64,000 bases of DNA from Debaryomyces hansenii CBS767. Its lineage: Eukaryota; Ascomycota; Pichiomycetes; Serinales; Debaryomycetaceae. Below, piece after piece: positions 48,108 to 57,448 of the stretch. The translations under genes and the position numbers were made by a program. Location: the NCBI RefSeq assembly GCF_000006445.2, contig NC_006045.2:496001-560000 (forward strand), read 5' to 3'. The first letter of the stretch is position 1; each line of letters begins with the position of its first letter. A model generated the notes under the pieces. The model had not been told where the DNA came from, ran no database searches, and worked only from the letters and a program-made list of their open reading frames with translations.

Positions 48108-49529
48108 CTATTTATTCGATAATTTATGGTAATGTTGGGCCAATTTGGCAGCTCCGAACAAAATGAAGCCCGTTAAGGTTCCGACTTCAATTGCATTGAG
48201 AATTTTTGTTTGTCTTTTTTCTATCTTGATCGCCTTTGAATAAGGTATGTCACCTCTAAATGAAATCATCGTATACATTGGAATCCATTGAAATAATCCA
48301 TTGCCATATCTACCAAGCATATTGTCAATTTTTTTTCTAAATAAGTACCACACATTTGTAACTTTTGAAGACATTTCATGGTAGTTATCTAATGCCAATT
48401 TAGAGATGGTTTGTAAGTCTTCGGCTCTGAGAACCGAGTATTGTCTAAACGACTCGGAAACTTCTCCATTATTTTTATCGATTAACTCCATTAAAACCCG
48501 GATGTCTTCGAATCCGCAATTCATACCTTGCCCGTAGAATGGGACCATCAGATGGGCTGCATCACCGATAATCAATGCTCTGCCATTAGGATTATGGTAT
48601 GGGTATGCGTTGACTTGCATTAATGAACCCCTTGGTTGATTTTCAAACGCATATCTTAGCTTTTTTTCACCCATTAGCTTAAAGGCATCAGGAAAATTGT
48701 ACTTGAAGAAGTCTATAAACTTATCTGACGACGTCCCAAACGATTCGATCACGGACCAAGGACTGAAAAACGTAGATGTGAAGGAACCATCTTCATTAGC
48801 TAAGGCTATTAACATGAATTCGTGCCTTGGCCAAATGTGAAGATGGTTTGGGTCTATGTGGAACTTGCTATCTCCCGTCGTATTTGGAGGTATGCTAAGC
48901 TCTAAATATTGCATATCGATGTACTCTTGAGAAATATTCATTCTCATCGATTTTTGTAATTGGTATCTAAATTGGGAATGGGCTCCATCAGCTCCAATAA
49001 CGTAGTCAAATTCATACGATTTCATTGTAGATTCATTGGATTCCGAGGTATCTAGAAAAGTCAATTTAGGTGACTTCTCCTCGCTAGACAAGTCATCTAG
49101 CCTTATTAACTTATGATTAAAGTGAACATTAATATCAGAGTGCCTTATTTCATCCAATAAGTAGTCATTCAAGAAAGATCTATCTATGGAGTTGATGCTC
49201 TCTCCAAATAAACCGTAAGCCTGGGATTCTTGCTTCGTTCCGGATAAGTCATGGATCATTCTGCCAGTCATAGGAATGACGTGCTCCAAAACTCTATCGG
49301 CCATTTCTGAGTCGACATATTTCAATGTCCTAATACCCCGATCACTAACTGCTAGGTTAATAGACCGAAGGTTCTTTTCATTCGTAACTTTTTTTGGATC
49401 TGGGCGTAATTCAAATAATGTGACTGAAAACCCTTTGGCAGCAAAAGCCAAAGCAGTTAAGCAGCCAACTAAACCGGCACCAACTATACCAACACCTTGG
49501 TGTTTATTATCTTCTTTTGCCGAAGCCAT
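48108..49529 (-). CDS. BNA4: Kynurenine 3-monooxygenase
   Basis: The protein is 473 aa from the ATG at 49527-49529 ([17 protein letters not shown]). The longer frame starts with GTG and would add a hydrophobic leader. FAD-dependent aromatic hydroxylase motifs are present: [19 protein letters not shown] (dinucleotide fold), [14 protein letters not shown] (family-specific), [12 protein letters not shown] and [23 protein letters not shown]-terminal hydrophobic helix ([16 protein letters not shown]) anchors the enzyme to the mitochondrial outer membrane. It is a step of NAD synthesis from tryptophan. Confidence 0.96.
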   Translation of the reverse strand: MASAKEDNKHQGVGIVGAGLVGCLTALAFAAKGFSVTLFELRPDPKKVTNEKNLRSINLAVSDRGIRTLKYVDSEMADRVLEHVIPMTGRMIHDLSGTKQESQAYGLFGESINSIDRSFLNDYLLDEIRHSDINVHFNHKLIRLDDLSSEEKSPKLTFLDTSESNESTMKSYEFDYVIGADGAHSQFRYQLQKSMRMNISQEYIDMQYLELSIPPNTTGDSKFHIDPNHLHIWPRHEFMLIALANEDGSFTSTFFSPWSVIESFGTSSDKFIDFFKYNFPDAFKLMGEKKLRYAFENQPRGSLMQVNAYPYHNPNGRALIIGDAAHLMVPFYGQGMNCGFEDIRVLMELIDKNNGEVSESFRQYSVLRAEDLQTISKLALDNYHEMSSKVTNVWYLFRKKIDNMLGRYGNGLFQWIPMYTMISFRGDIPYSKAIKIEKRQTKILNAIEVGTLTGFILFGAAKLAQHYHKLSNK

Positions 49530-49644
49530 TTGCTTGCATAAATTAATATTAATTGCAATATCGACTAGAACTATATTAATAAGTACGAATTTTATATATT
49601 CAATTGAATTATATACAGGAGAGTCCACACCAATTTACTCTGAT

Positions 49645-51219
49645 CTACTTAGTTGAATATTTTGCAAGCTTAGTTTTCTTCTCTTCTATCTTCTTTTTCA
49701 TTGCAGATATCTGCGTCTCTAAGTCGGCATTTCTCGTTGCAAATTCCTTATTAGCTTTTATCGTATTTTTCACATTTTCCTTCATGCTTAAATGTTCATA
49801 TTTTTCTACTAACTCGTCTTTAACAGCTGTTAACTCAATCTTTTCTTTCTCCTTTCCCTGTAACTCTTTATAATGTTCGTCTCCTTGATTTAAAATTTCT
49901 GAATGAGTGTTCTTAAGATTTTCTAATTGTTGTTTTAATTCATTTATTTTAATAATCAAATCGTCATTAACTTCTTTTAAATTCGTTAATTCGTTATTGT
50001 TGTTGTTCAATGAATTAGCATGAAGTAAATGGAATTCGTTTTCATACTTTATTATATCTGGCTCATATTTCAATACCGATGAAATATCAACTTTTTCCTC
50101 CTGTCTCGACAAGGCATCAAAAAAGTGTGATGAATTCAAAAACTCGTTTAAATCATCACCATCTAAGGTCATAATATACGATTCATTTGCGTTAAATACC
50201 GCAACTAGCAACCTATGAATAAAATCAAACCCTTCGATGACAATGAAGTCCAAAAGAATAAATAATATTTCAGAGTTGGGGATTTGGTTATTGAAAAAGC
50301 TGAATAGCGTTTTCTTATAAAAGGTTGTTAAATTAATTCCTTGCTTCGTAATATAGCTGAAGACTTTAGGACATAAATCCTCTAAAGATCTATTGGCCTT
50401 GTAGAAAAATTCATCTTTAATTAAATTGATAAAAAGCTTATTGAATTTAAGCAAAAGAAACAAAACTTCCTCGTTGAGTAAATTTGGTATTTCTGCCACT
50501 AGCTTACTGACACATATAACAAAATTGTTAGGGGGTAAATTATTATTGCTTTCAAATGCGTTGCTAGCAGTCTCACTATTGATCGCCTCTAATTTAGCTG
50601 CTCGTGGTGTTATAACTTCATTAGTGTAGTAATTGAAGATAGTTAAAACTTCCTTCAAATTGCTATCTATTGCCAAGCTATCAATGTATACTTGTTGATT
50701 CTTTGATGTTTGGGAATTGTTCGCTTTTTTCAATAATGTATTATACGTCTCTTTATTCAACTTATATCTCACTTGTAACGTCTTGAGATACACCAATGAT
50801 CTTAAATTATTTGGGATACCACTGGCAATATGCCTTTCCAACTCTTCAATCCTTTTATCTCTTATTAACTGGTTGCTATAATCTTCAATATATGAATACC
50901 AGAAATCTATATCTTCCTCCGAAATATCATTAGATTCGTTCAGTTTGATTGTGACCAATTTACTTTTCACGTTATCTTGACCAAAAGCATTAATTGTAAA
51001 TAAATCTGAAGCCTCATTCATCAGAGGCGATGAATAAGTTTCCAATTGTCGGATAATTGTAATGGTCGATAAACTATCATCCAAGCTATAGGTCAATGGA
51101 ACTGAAGATAACGACTTAGGATTTCTCGGTGGAAGTGGCGGAAGATCCAGTACTTCATCTACGACATCGTTTGATTCCGATACTCTTTCTGGTAGTGTTG
51201 GCGGGCTAGTACTAGACAT
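49645..51219 (-). CDS. TBC-domain protein, Gyp5/Gyl1-like, probably non-catalytic
   Basis: The protein is 524 aa. The N terminus has a polyproline motif (LPPLPPR). A TBC-like domain covers about 110-370: FWYSYIEDYSNQL, ERHIASGIPNNLRSLVYLKTL, and IVIEGFDFIHRLLVAVF. The C-terminal 130 residues form a coiled coil. This order is that of Gyp5/Gyl1, regulators of Rab GTPases at sites of polarised growth. The catalytic Arg finger (IxxDxxR) and the YxQ glutamine motif are not visible; the equivalent stretch reads YIDSLAIDSNLKE. It therefore looks like a catalytically dead partner, as suggested for Gyl1. The assignment rests on architecture and short matches. Confidence 0.68.
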   Translation of the reverse strand: MSSTSPPTLPERVSESNDVVDEVLDLPPLPPRNPKSLSSVPLTYSLDDSLSTITIIRQLETYSSPLMNEASDLFTINAFGQDNVKSKLVTIKLNESNDISEEDIDFWYSYIEDYSNQLIRDKRIEELERHIASGIPNNLRSLVYLKTLQVRYKLNKETYNTLLKKANNSQTSKNQQVYIDSLAIDSNLKEVLTIFNYYTNEVITPRAAKLEAINSETASNAFESNNNLPPNNFVICVSKLVAEIPNLLNEEVLFLLLKFNKLFINLIKDEFFYKANRSLEDLCPKVFSYITKQGINLTTFYKKTLFSFFNNQIPNSEILFILLDFIVIEGFDFIHRLLVAVFNANESYIMTLDGDDLNEFLNSSHFFDALSRQEEKVDISSVLKYEPDIIKYENEFHLLHANSLNNNNNELTNLKEVNDDLIIKINELKQQLENLKNTHSEILNQGDEHYKELQGKEKEKIELTAVKDELVEKYEHLSMKENVKNTIKANKEFATRNADLETQISAMKKKIEEKKTKLAKYSTK

Positions 51220-51424
51220 TATATTATATTATAAAGTGAATGGTCTGTAATCTACCCTCTATCAATTATTAGATATTCTATCCAAACATGTTTTTTTGTA
51301 TAAAAACTCGGAACACAAAAAGATACGCCATTTATACGCTAATTATTTATTATACAAATAAATCTTTTTATATAAAGAACCATATACATGTAAAGATCAT
51401 TGTGTGAATGCAAGTTTGTCTATT

Positions 51425-54262
51425 CTACTTATGCTTTTCCTTATCGAGTTTACGTCTTTTCAATGTAGAACTATTATCGATCAATATTGGTTCAGACATT
51501 GGTGTACTTGGTGAACCCAAACCCAGGTCCGGATTTGGCGTGCAGGTCCCTTGAACTTTTGATAGTTTTTCTTCATCATTTGGGCTTTTGCTACTACCCT
51601 TGTATAATGCAATATCTTCGTTTCTGTGAGGATTGTGATTCAAAATCTTCGTTTCCATGTTGACTTGAGAAGGAGATGATATCTCAATTGAGTCCCTATT
51701 CCTCTTTACGAGCTCATTAGAGTCGGTAGGTACTTCGTTTCTTTGTATGACCGTAATTGAGCCACGTCTGCTTTTGCTGCTAGGCGTTTCATTATGTTTA
51801 CTACCATCAGAAACATTAGATAAAGATAACCCATTGACACTCTGATTCAATTCCTCGTTATCACTACAATGCATAATCACAAGGTCTTCATCTTTCGGCC
51901 GCATGGCCCTATCATACTCGTTGTTCCTGATATCATTAGACTCTTTGATAAAAGTAGTGATGAATTTCTTGATCAAAGTGTAATCTTTCAGATCATCCAA
52001 TTCATTGATTTCGTCTCTTAATTGAAGCACCCTTCGCAATTGTAAATCAGAAATTTTTTCATACTTCAAGAAGTAATCATTGAGTACCTCCTTGAGGGTG
52101 ATAGATAAATGAGCGCCTGAAAGTGAGTCTCTCAACATATCATTTTCTACCCATGTCTGTTGCTGTTGTCTTTTCGCTGTAGAATCTCTTGAAGCTATAT
52201 CTGGCACATCTGTTCGATTATCATGAATAGAGGTGTCTCTAGCTTTGGGGTCCAAGGTTCTAGTTTCTTGAACTTCATTTTGCTCGGGAGTGGCATTCCT
52301 TGACGGTTTCTCTAATTTATTGCTCAGCTCCTCTTCATCTAATTTGGGCAGCTTGGTAGATCTGTTGCTTATAACAGGAGTGTATTCTAAGACTTCTATA
52401 TCATCATCTGCGTGATGAGAATTTCTATCATTAGATGCATCATTTTGTTCGCTTTTTTGTTTCTTCTTCAAGTTCAATAATACATTCCTCAATTCTCTAC
52501 GCATACCATTCCTTTCCTCTGCAATGAAAAGTAGCCGAGAGGCAGTTCTCAGATTAGAACTCCTCCAAATCCTTTCACATTCGTCAGAATTGTTAAGCCA
52601 CTTTCTAACATTATAAATAACATGTATTCCGCAGTCATTAAAGTTATTTTGTTTAGGAACCTTTGCAGAATGTACTCGTATCTCATTTCTTCCAATATCG
52701 ACATCATATTTTTCTCTACAGTAATCGATAATAAACTTTTTTAATGGAAAATGGATATTAGTATGCTTCTGACGCAAAGAATCAAAAATAAAAATCTCCG
52801 GTTGATAAATCTTTTTGACCTTTGTACTAGCTTCAGATGTCAGAACAGTCGATGTTACAGTAGATTCAGAATCACCAATATCAGCACTATCGTCACATTC
52901 TGCTTCCTGTATGTCTTCATAACCATTCGAAGATGCCAATGCCTCTTTTCTTTTTAATGCAGATTCCAATAATTGTGGTAATCCTTTTATAACACAGCAA
53001 TACCAATGCAAGTTTTCATTAATTGGTATTATAATATTAGGGTAACTCATAAGATCTAGTTTATTAAGCCATCTCTTGATATTACCGTAATAATCTATTT
53101 CATCATTAAATTCATCACCAGACATTAATTTTGTGAAGAAAAATGAATTAAATGCATATATATCTGTTTGTTTGAATAGGTGCTTTTGATAAATCGCCTT
53201 ATCCATTTCATATTTTATAAAAAAATCTATCAAGGAATCGTTGATCCAATCGTTGTCGTATAACGTTTTAAAATCTGAATATGTTATAGTGAATACTTTA
53301 TTATCTGAAAAAACATACTTGAGCTCGACCTCAAATAGATGTGGGACCATATTAGGTTTGACTAAATCTTCATCATATATGCTACGTGATTTAGTAGTTG
53401 AACTATTTCCGTTTGTGATGGGCGACGAGTACCCACTAATACGATTAGACGACCTTGTTCTTCCATACATCACATCGGGTGATACTACTGGTAGGTGATT
53501 TGCTGTTTCTTGTGTATTCTTGGACAATGAACTTTTGTTCAAATGCTCTGTTCTCTTTTGTTTTATTATTCTAATTTTTTCAAGTAGTAAGTCATTCACA
53601 ACTCTTGTAGGCGTATTGACATTCCATTGCTTATTCTTCAAGAAGTACGAAAGAATATTACTATCATCCTCGATGTATTTCAAATAAATGTAACCCGAAT
53701 TATTTAACTCAATTAGTATGGCTCTTTTGTTTATGCTAAAATGTATGCTCTTGAATTCAAGATTCCTTGATATTGCTGTTATTATCCTCTGCTTTTGAGT
53801 GAAAAGTAAGAAGTCATCGTTGATGGAAATTCTAAACGTTAACTCTCCCGGTCTGGCCTGCTGTATCGATTCCCCATTAATCAGCATTGATCTGACCACT
53901 AGCATCTCGCCCAGGTTTTCATCTATATCTCCGTTGAAAGTGAAAACATCTTTGCCCGATAATGTTTTAATTCGTATCATATTTTCCTCATCCTTACCAC
54001 CAGTATCACAATCATCTGATTCAACGACTGGATCATGCAATTTACTCTCGAGGCTCTTCCTGAGATTCCTTGAATTATCCACCAGATCACCAAATACATC
54101 CTTCAATTGATTTCGAACGGACAATCTAGACCCGGATGGAGGACTCACGGACCCTGGCTTACCATTTCCACTTCTCAAGTGATTTACAGGATGAACTGGC
54201 CCACCAAGTCCTCGTTTATCTAGCGAGTTAAACTTCTTATTAAATCGGTGCCCTCCGCTCAT
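51425..54262 (-). CDS. ULP2: SUMO protease Ulp2
   Basis: The protein is 945 aa. The C48 peptidase domain covers about 325-600 with a complete catalytic set: His419 (LHWYCCVIKG), Asp494 (IFDSLRQKH), Gln538 (PKQNNFNDC) and Cys544 (DCGIHVIYNVRKW). DNDWINDSLIDFFIKY is the conserved entry helix. Long disordered flanks on both sides distinguish Ulp2 from the shorter Ulp1. The C-terminal tail has acidic clusters and short hydrophobic patches (DDIEVLEYTPVI; DLVIMHCSD) that look like SUMO-interacting motifs. It trims poly-SUMO chains in the nucleus. Confidence 0.95.
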   Translation of the reverse strand: MSGGHRFNKKFNSLDKRGLGGPVHPVNHLRSGNGKPGSVSPPSGSRLSVRNQLKDVFGDLVDNSRNLRKSLESKLHDPVVESDDCDTGGKDEENMIRIKTLSGKDVFTFNGDIDENLGEMLVVRSMLINGESIQQARPGELTFRISINDDFLLFTQKQRIITAISRNLEFKSIHFSINKRAILIELNNSGYIYLKYIEDDSNILSYFLKNKQWNVNTPTRVVNDLLLEKIRIIKQKRTEHLNKSSLSKNTQETANHLPVVSPDVMYGRTRSSNRISGYSSPITNGNSSTTKSRSIYDEDLVKPNMVPHLFEVELKYVFSDNKVFTITYSDFKTLYDNDWINDSLIDFFIKYEMDKAIYQKHLFKQTDIYAFNSFFFTKLMSGDEFNDEIDYYGNIKRWLNKLDLMSYPNIIIPINENLHWYCCVIKGLPQLLESALKRKEALASSNGYEDIQEAECDDSADIGDSESTVTSTVLTSEASTKVKKIYQPEIFIFDSLRQKHTNIHFPLKKFIIDYCREKYDVDIGRNEIRVHSAKVPKQNNFNDCGIHVIYNVRKWLNNSDECERIWRSSNLRTASRLLFIAEERNGMRRELRNVLLNLKKKQKSEQNDASNDRNSHHADDDIEVLEYTPVISNRSTKLPKLDEEELSNKLEKPSRNATPEQNEVQETRTLDPKARDTSIHDNRTDVPDIASRDSTAKRQQQQTWVENDMLRDSLSGAHLSITLKEVLNDYFLKYEKISDLQLRRVLQLRDEINELDDLKDYTLIKKFITTFIKESNDIRNNEYDRAMRPKDEDLVIMHCSDNEELNQSVNGLSLSNVSDGSKHNETPSSKSRRGSITVIQRNEVPTDSNELVKRNRDSIEISSPSQVNMETKILNHNPHRNEDIALYKGSSKSPNDEEKLSKVQGTCTPNPDLGLGSPSTPMSEPILIDNSSTLKRRKLDKEKHK

Positions 54263-54829
54263 AGCGATCCTCTAGGGTATCTTGACTTATCTCTAGTCTA
54301 ACTTCTATTTCGATGAGCCTGAAACTATAGATCTACTCTTAGAAAAATGCAATCTTATAAACGATGATCGTGAATATCTTTCAGAATCGCGAGAAGTCTG
54401 CTCTTCGCTGCTTTTTGGCTCACGTCTTGAATACATCCATTTATATAACTACACGCCCAAACTCAGTACTACGATGATAGCAATGTTGGCTTTGCCCGTC
54501 TTACCGGTCACCAACTATATTTTGAAGTTTAATTGATGCCTTTGTATGGCGTTGAACGCATTATGTCTTCTACACTTTTACTAAACCATCTCAACGTCTT
54601 GTGACTCAAAAATTTTCATACGAATTGGCATCTGTAGAGACCTGAAGCATGCCTATCTAGCAAGTGTCTTCTACTATTCATAGCTCTTCAACTAACCATG
54701 TCAATAGTATGGGTAATCGTAGCCAGTAGGTGATTCCGTGCCTGTATATAGCATTTGGGATCAATAAAGTCATATTTGTAGTCTGGTTGAAGATATTATA
54801 CCCTCTGATATTCAGTTCCCATAATACAC
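54263..54829. other. Divergent promoter region ULP2 / hotdog protein
   Basis: This 567-bp gap has no ORF, tRNA or clear repeat. No strong motif stands out. Confidence 0.5.
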
Positions 54830-55507
54830 ATGTTTAGAGCCATAAGTAGAATAAGCAGTCCATTCATTGCTCTTGGAATAGGATTTGCAGCATTCCCTAG
54901 GGATTGGAGGAAAGGGAATTTCACTAATGACCGCAAGTTGACTAGTTTTAATCAATCGGTGATAGAACAAATCCAGAATACTAGTGAATATCAGAAACTA
55001 CAAGGAAATGAGTCTGTAACTATGCATTACTCGAGTCAGACATTCCCTAGTCAACATCACAAAAATAGTGTTGGATCAGGAATACTTTTCGGGCCCAATC
55101 TAATGGAAATCGACCCCATCATCTTTATCAACCAAGACGAGGGAGAATTGACAGGATTTTACCATTTGGGTCGTCTGCTCATAAGTCAAGATGGACAAAT
55201 ACACAACGGTGTTGTATCTACAATATTGGACGAAGGGTTGTGTTCATGCGGATTTCCGTTGTTACCATCAAAGAAGGGGGTCACAGCCAAATTATCCATC
55301 GACTTCAAGAATCAAATTCCGCCTGGCAGCACAGTCATATTGAGAGCAAGGGTTAAAGAGGCTAAGGGAAGAAAGGTTGTCATTCACGGGGATTTGGAAA
55401 CGTATCCGTTAAAGGAAGGTGAACAACCTTTGAAAATCGCCGAATCCCGTTGTATCTTAGTAGAACCAAAATGGTTCCAATATTTTTCGTGGCTCCAAGT
55501 GTTCTAA
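54830..55507 (+). CDS. Hotdog-fold thioesterase-like mitochondrial protein (Fmp10/UPF0644 type)
   Basis: The protein is 225 aa. The N terminus (MFRAISRISSPFIALGIG) combines a basic presequence with a short hydrophobic segment. The hotdog/PaaI-like thioesterase domain is at about 95-215: GFYHLGRLLISQDGQIHNGV, then VSTILDEGLCSCGFPLLPSK, and TAKLSIDFKNQIPPGSTVIL. The pattern HxGxxxTxxDE is kept as HNGVVSTILDE. Fungal relatives include S. cerevisiae Fmp10 and the UPF0644 proteins, whose substrate is unknown. It may act on acyl-CoA. Confidence 0.75.
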   Translation: MFRAISRISSPFIALGIGFAAFPRDWRKGNFTNDRKLTSFNQSVIEQIQNTSEYQKLQGNESVTMHYSSQTFPSQHHKNSVGSGILFGPNLMEIDPIIFINQDEGELTGFYHLGRLLISQDGQIHNGVVSTILDEGLCSCGFPLLPSKKGVTAKLSIDFKNQIPPGSTVILRARVKEAKGRKVVIHGDLETYPLKEGEQPLKIAESRCILVEPKWFQYFSWLQVF

Positions 55508-55923
55508 ATTTGAACCATACATCATCATATAGGCTGTATTTACATACTATGCACGCGATTCGTTTATCTTATTTCGCTATATAGAACCAAATGACGACAA
55601 ATTGCATATGCTAATTCTCACTCGAAATTTTTTGATTGCTAATATAGTGACCCAAATGAGTATTATTGCTATCGAAGCATCTTCTGGTCTTTAATGATAG
55701 CAAGCATTCCATAGATTGTTATTGTTTGGGCCAATTTAGAACGTTGTGGAAGAATACACCCATGTAGCCCCCCCCACCTCTGCGGTATTCCCCCTTCAAT
55801 AAACCCATGACTGCTGGCATCAACAGGTCCAATCTCAAAAGTATTTAAGTGGCTTCAAATGACAACTTTTCTGTTGAATAGTTTTTATAATCAGAATTAA
55901 TAAACTAATTAATAAGAATAACA
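55508..55923. promoter_or_regulatory. HSP12 promoter region
   Basis: This 416-bp gap lies upstream of HSP12. A C-rich patch at 55768-55795 is striking in AT-rich DNA. It ends in a stress-response element core CCCCT (55791-55795), about 130 bp before the ATG. Msn2/Msn4-type factors use this element in S. cerevisiae HSP12. Confidence 0.6.
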
Positions 55924-56121
55924 ATGTCAGACACCGGCCGTAAAGATATCTCAGATAAAATTGAATCAGCTGTCAAGCCAGATTCCCAAAAGTCCACTCT
56001 TGACAAGGGTAAGGACACTGTTACTGACAAGGTCGACAACCTCGTTGGCGACAACACCCGTAGTGGTGACAAGTCATTTGTTCAACAAGCTTCTGATGCC
56101 ATTTTCGGTGAAAAGAAGTAA
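55924..56121 (+). CDS. HSP12: Hsp12/Wh11-type small stress protein
   Basis: The protein is 65 aa, hydrophilic, without cysteines or membrane segments. It starts MSDTGRKDISDKIESAVKPD and has the repeated KGKDTVTDKVDNLVG pattern of Hsp12 amphipathic helices. It is much shorter than S. cerevisiae Hsp12 (109 aa) and matches the size of Candida WH11 (66 aa). Such proteins fold on membranes under stress and stabilise them. Codon choice (GGT, AAG, GCC, TCC) points to high expression. Confidence 0.92.
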   Translation: MSDTGRKDISDKIESAVKPDSQKSTLDKGKDTVTDKVDNLVGDNTRSGDKSFVQQASDAIFGEKK

Positions 56122-56430
56122 ACAAATTGAATGTTAGTATATGTATATATTGGCTAGTTGCTGTTTTAAGAACTGGTATTTTTTATAAATAGTTGCTGAA
56201 ACTCAATATATGTTAAACCAAATTTTTTCGATGTAGACTCAATACAATTGGGATAGTTCAGGTTATATCGCCTTGCATCTCTTCGATATGATAAGAAGAG
56301 TAGTCAAATTGCAATGTGGCATTCAACCCGTATATGGCTCAATTGATACGCGTTCGCGTAAACGAACTTTTTAAATAAATATAAAGAGTTAGGTGTTTTT
56401 CGTAACATAATATTAATCCTAGAGTGCAAA
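56122..56430. promoter_or_regulatory. CDC21 promoter region
   Basis: This 309-bp gap between HSP12 and CDC21 contains the MCB element listed next. Nothing else stands out. Confidence 0.6.
56348..56353. promoter_or_regulatory. MCB box (ACGCGT) upstream of thymidylate synthase
   Basis: A perfect ACGCGT lies 78 bp upstream of the CDC21 ATG, followed 3 bp later by a second CGCG core (TCGCGT). MBF binds ACGCGT to drive G1/S expression of DNA-synthesis genes, and CDC21 is a classic target. Confidence 0.8.
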
Positions 56431-57381
56431 ATGACGGTATCTACAAACACAGCAGAGCAAACATACTTGGATTTGTGTGAACGTATCATAAATGAAGGAG
56501 AACATCGTCCAGATAGAACTGGAACGGGTACTAAATCGCTTTTTGCTCCTCCACAGTTGAGATTTAATCTCTCAGACGATACATTCCCTCTACTTACTAC
56601 AAAGAAGGTTTTTTCGAGAGCAATCATTCATGAGTTGTTATGGTTCGTGCAAGGATGTACAGATGCTAAAAAGTTGTCGGAAAAGGGTGTGAAGATTTGG
56701 GAAGGCAATGGATCAAGAGAATACTTGGACTCAATAGGGTTGACGGACCGTCGTGAGGGCGATTTAGGTCCAGTTTATGGGTTCCAATGGAGGCATTTTG
56801 GGGCAGAGTACAAGGATTGCGATGCCGATTATTCGGGACAAGGGGTTGATCAATTACAGGATGTTATAAAAAAATTGAAAACAAATCCATACGACAGGAG
56901 AATTATCATGTCAGCATGGAATCCACCAGATTTTGCTAAGATGGCATTGCCACCTTGCCATGTATTCTGCCAATTTTACGTCAACTTTCCAAACGAGACT
57001 CCAGACTCTAACACAAATAAACAACAAAAGACGTCGTCCAGACCAAAATTATCGTGTTTACTATACCAACGTTCATGTGATATGGGATTGGGTGTTCCAT
57101 TCAATATTGCTTCGTATGCCTTATTAACCAAGATGATTGCACATATAGTCGACATGGATTGTGGTGAGTTTATCCATACATTAGGTGATGCTCATGTGTA
57201 TTTGGACCATGTAGATGCTCTAAAAGAACAATTGGTCAGAACTCCTAAAGATTTCCCTAAATTAATAATCAAGGAAGAAAGAAAAGATGAAATCAAGTCT
57301 ATTGATGATTTCAAATTTGAAGATTTTGAAATAATTGGCTACGATCCTTATGGTCCCATTAAAATGAAAATGAGTGTTTAG
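56431..57381 (+). CDS. CDC21: Thymidylate synthase
   Basis: The protein is 316 aa. Family motifs are complete: [13 protein letters not shown], the [10 protein letters not shown] folate loop, [17 protein letters not shown], the doublet arginine [16 protein letters not shown], the catalytic cysteine in [31 protein letters not shown] and [14 protein letters not shown] small Asn/Lys insertion ([13 protein letters not shown]) precedes the LSC strand. It methylates dUMP to dTMP. Length is near S. cerevisiae Cdc21 (304 aa). Confidence 0.98.
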   Translation: MTVSTNTAEQTYLDLCERIINEGEHRPDRTGTGTKSLFAPPQLRFNLSDDTFPLLTTKKVFSRAIIHELLWFVQGCTDAKKLSEKGVKIWEGNGSREYLDSIGLTDRREGDLGPVYGFQWRHFGAEYKDCDADYSGQGVDQLQDVIKKLKTNPYDRRIIMSAWNPPDFAKMALPPCHVFCQFYVNFPNETPDSNTNKQQKTSSRPKLSCLLYQRSCDMGLGVPFNIASYALLTKMIAHIVDMDCGEFIHTLGDAHVYLDHVDALKEQLVRTPKDFPKLIIKEERKDEIKSIDDFKFEDFEIIGYDPYGPIKMKMSV

Positions 57382-57448
57382 GGAATTTTCTACAATTAAA
57401 TTTACCCGAATATTTATATAATATTATTAATAACAATATACATAGTTA

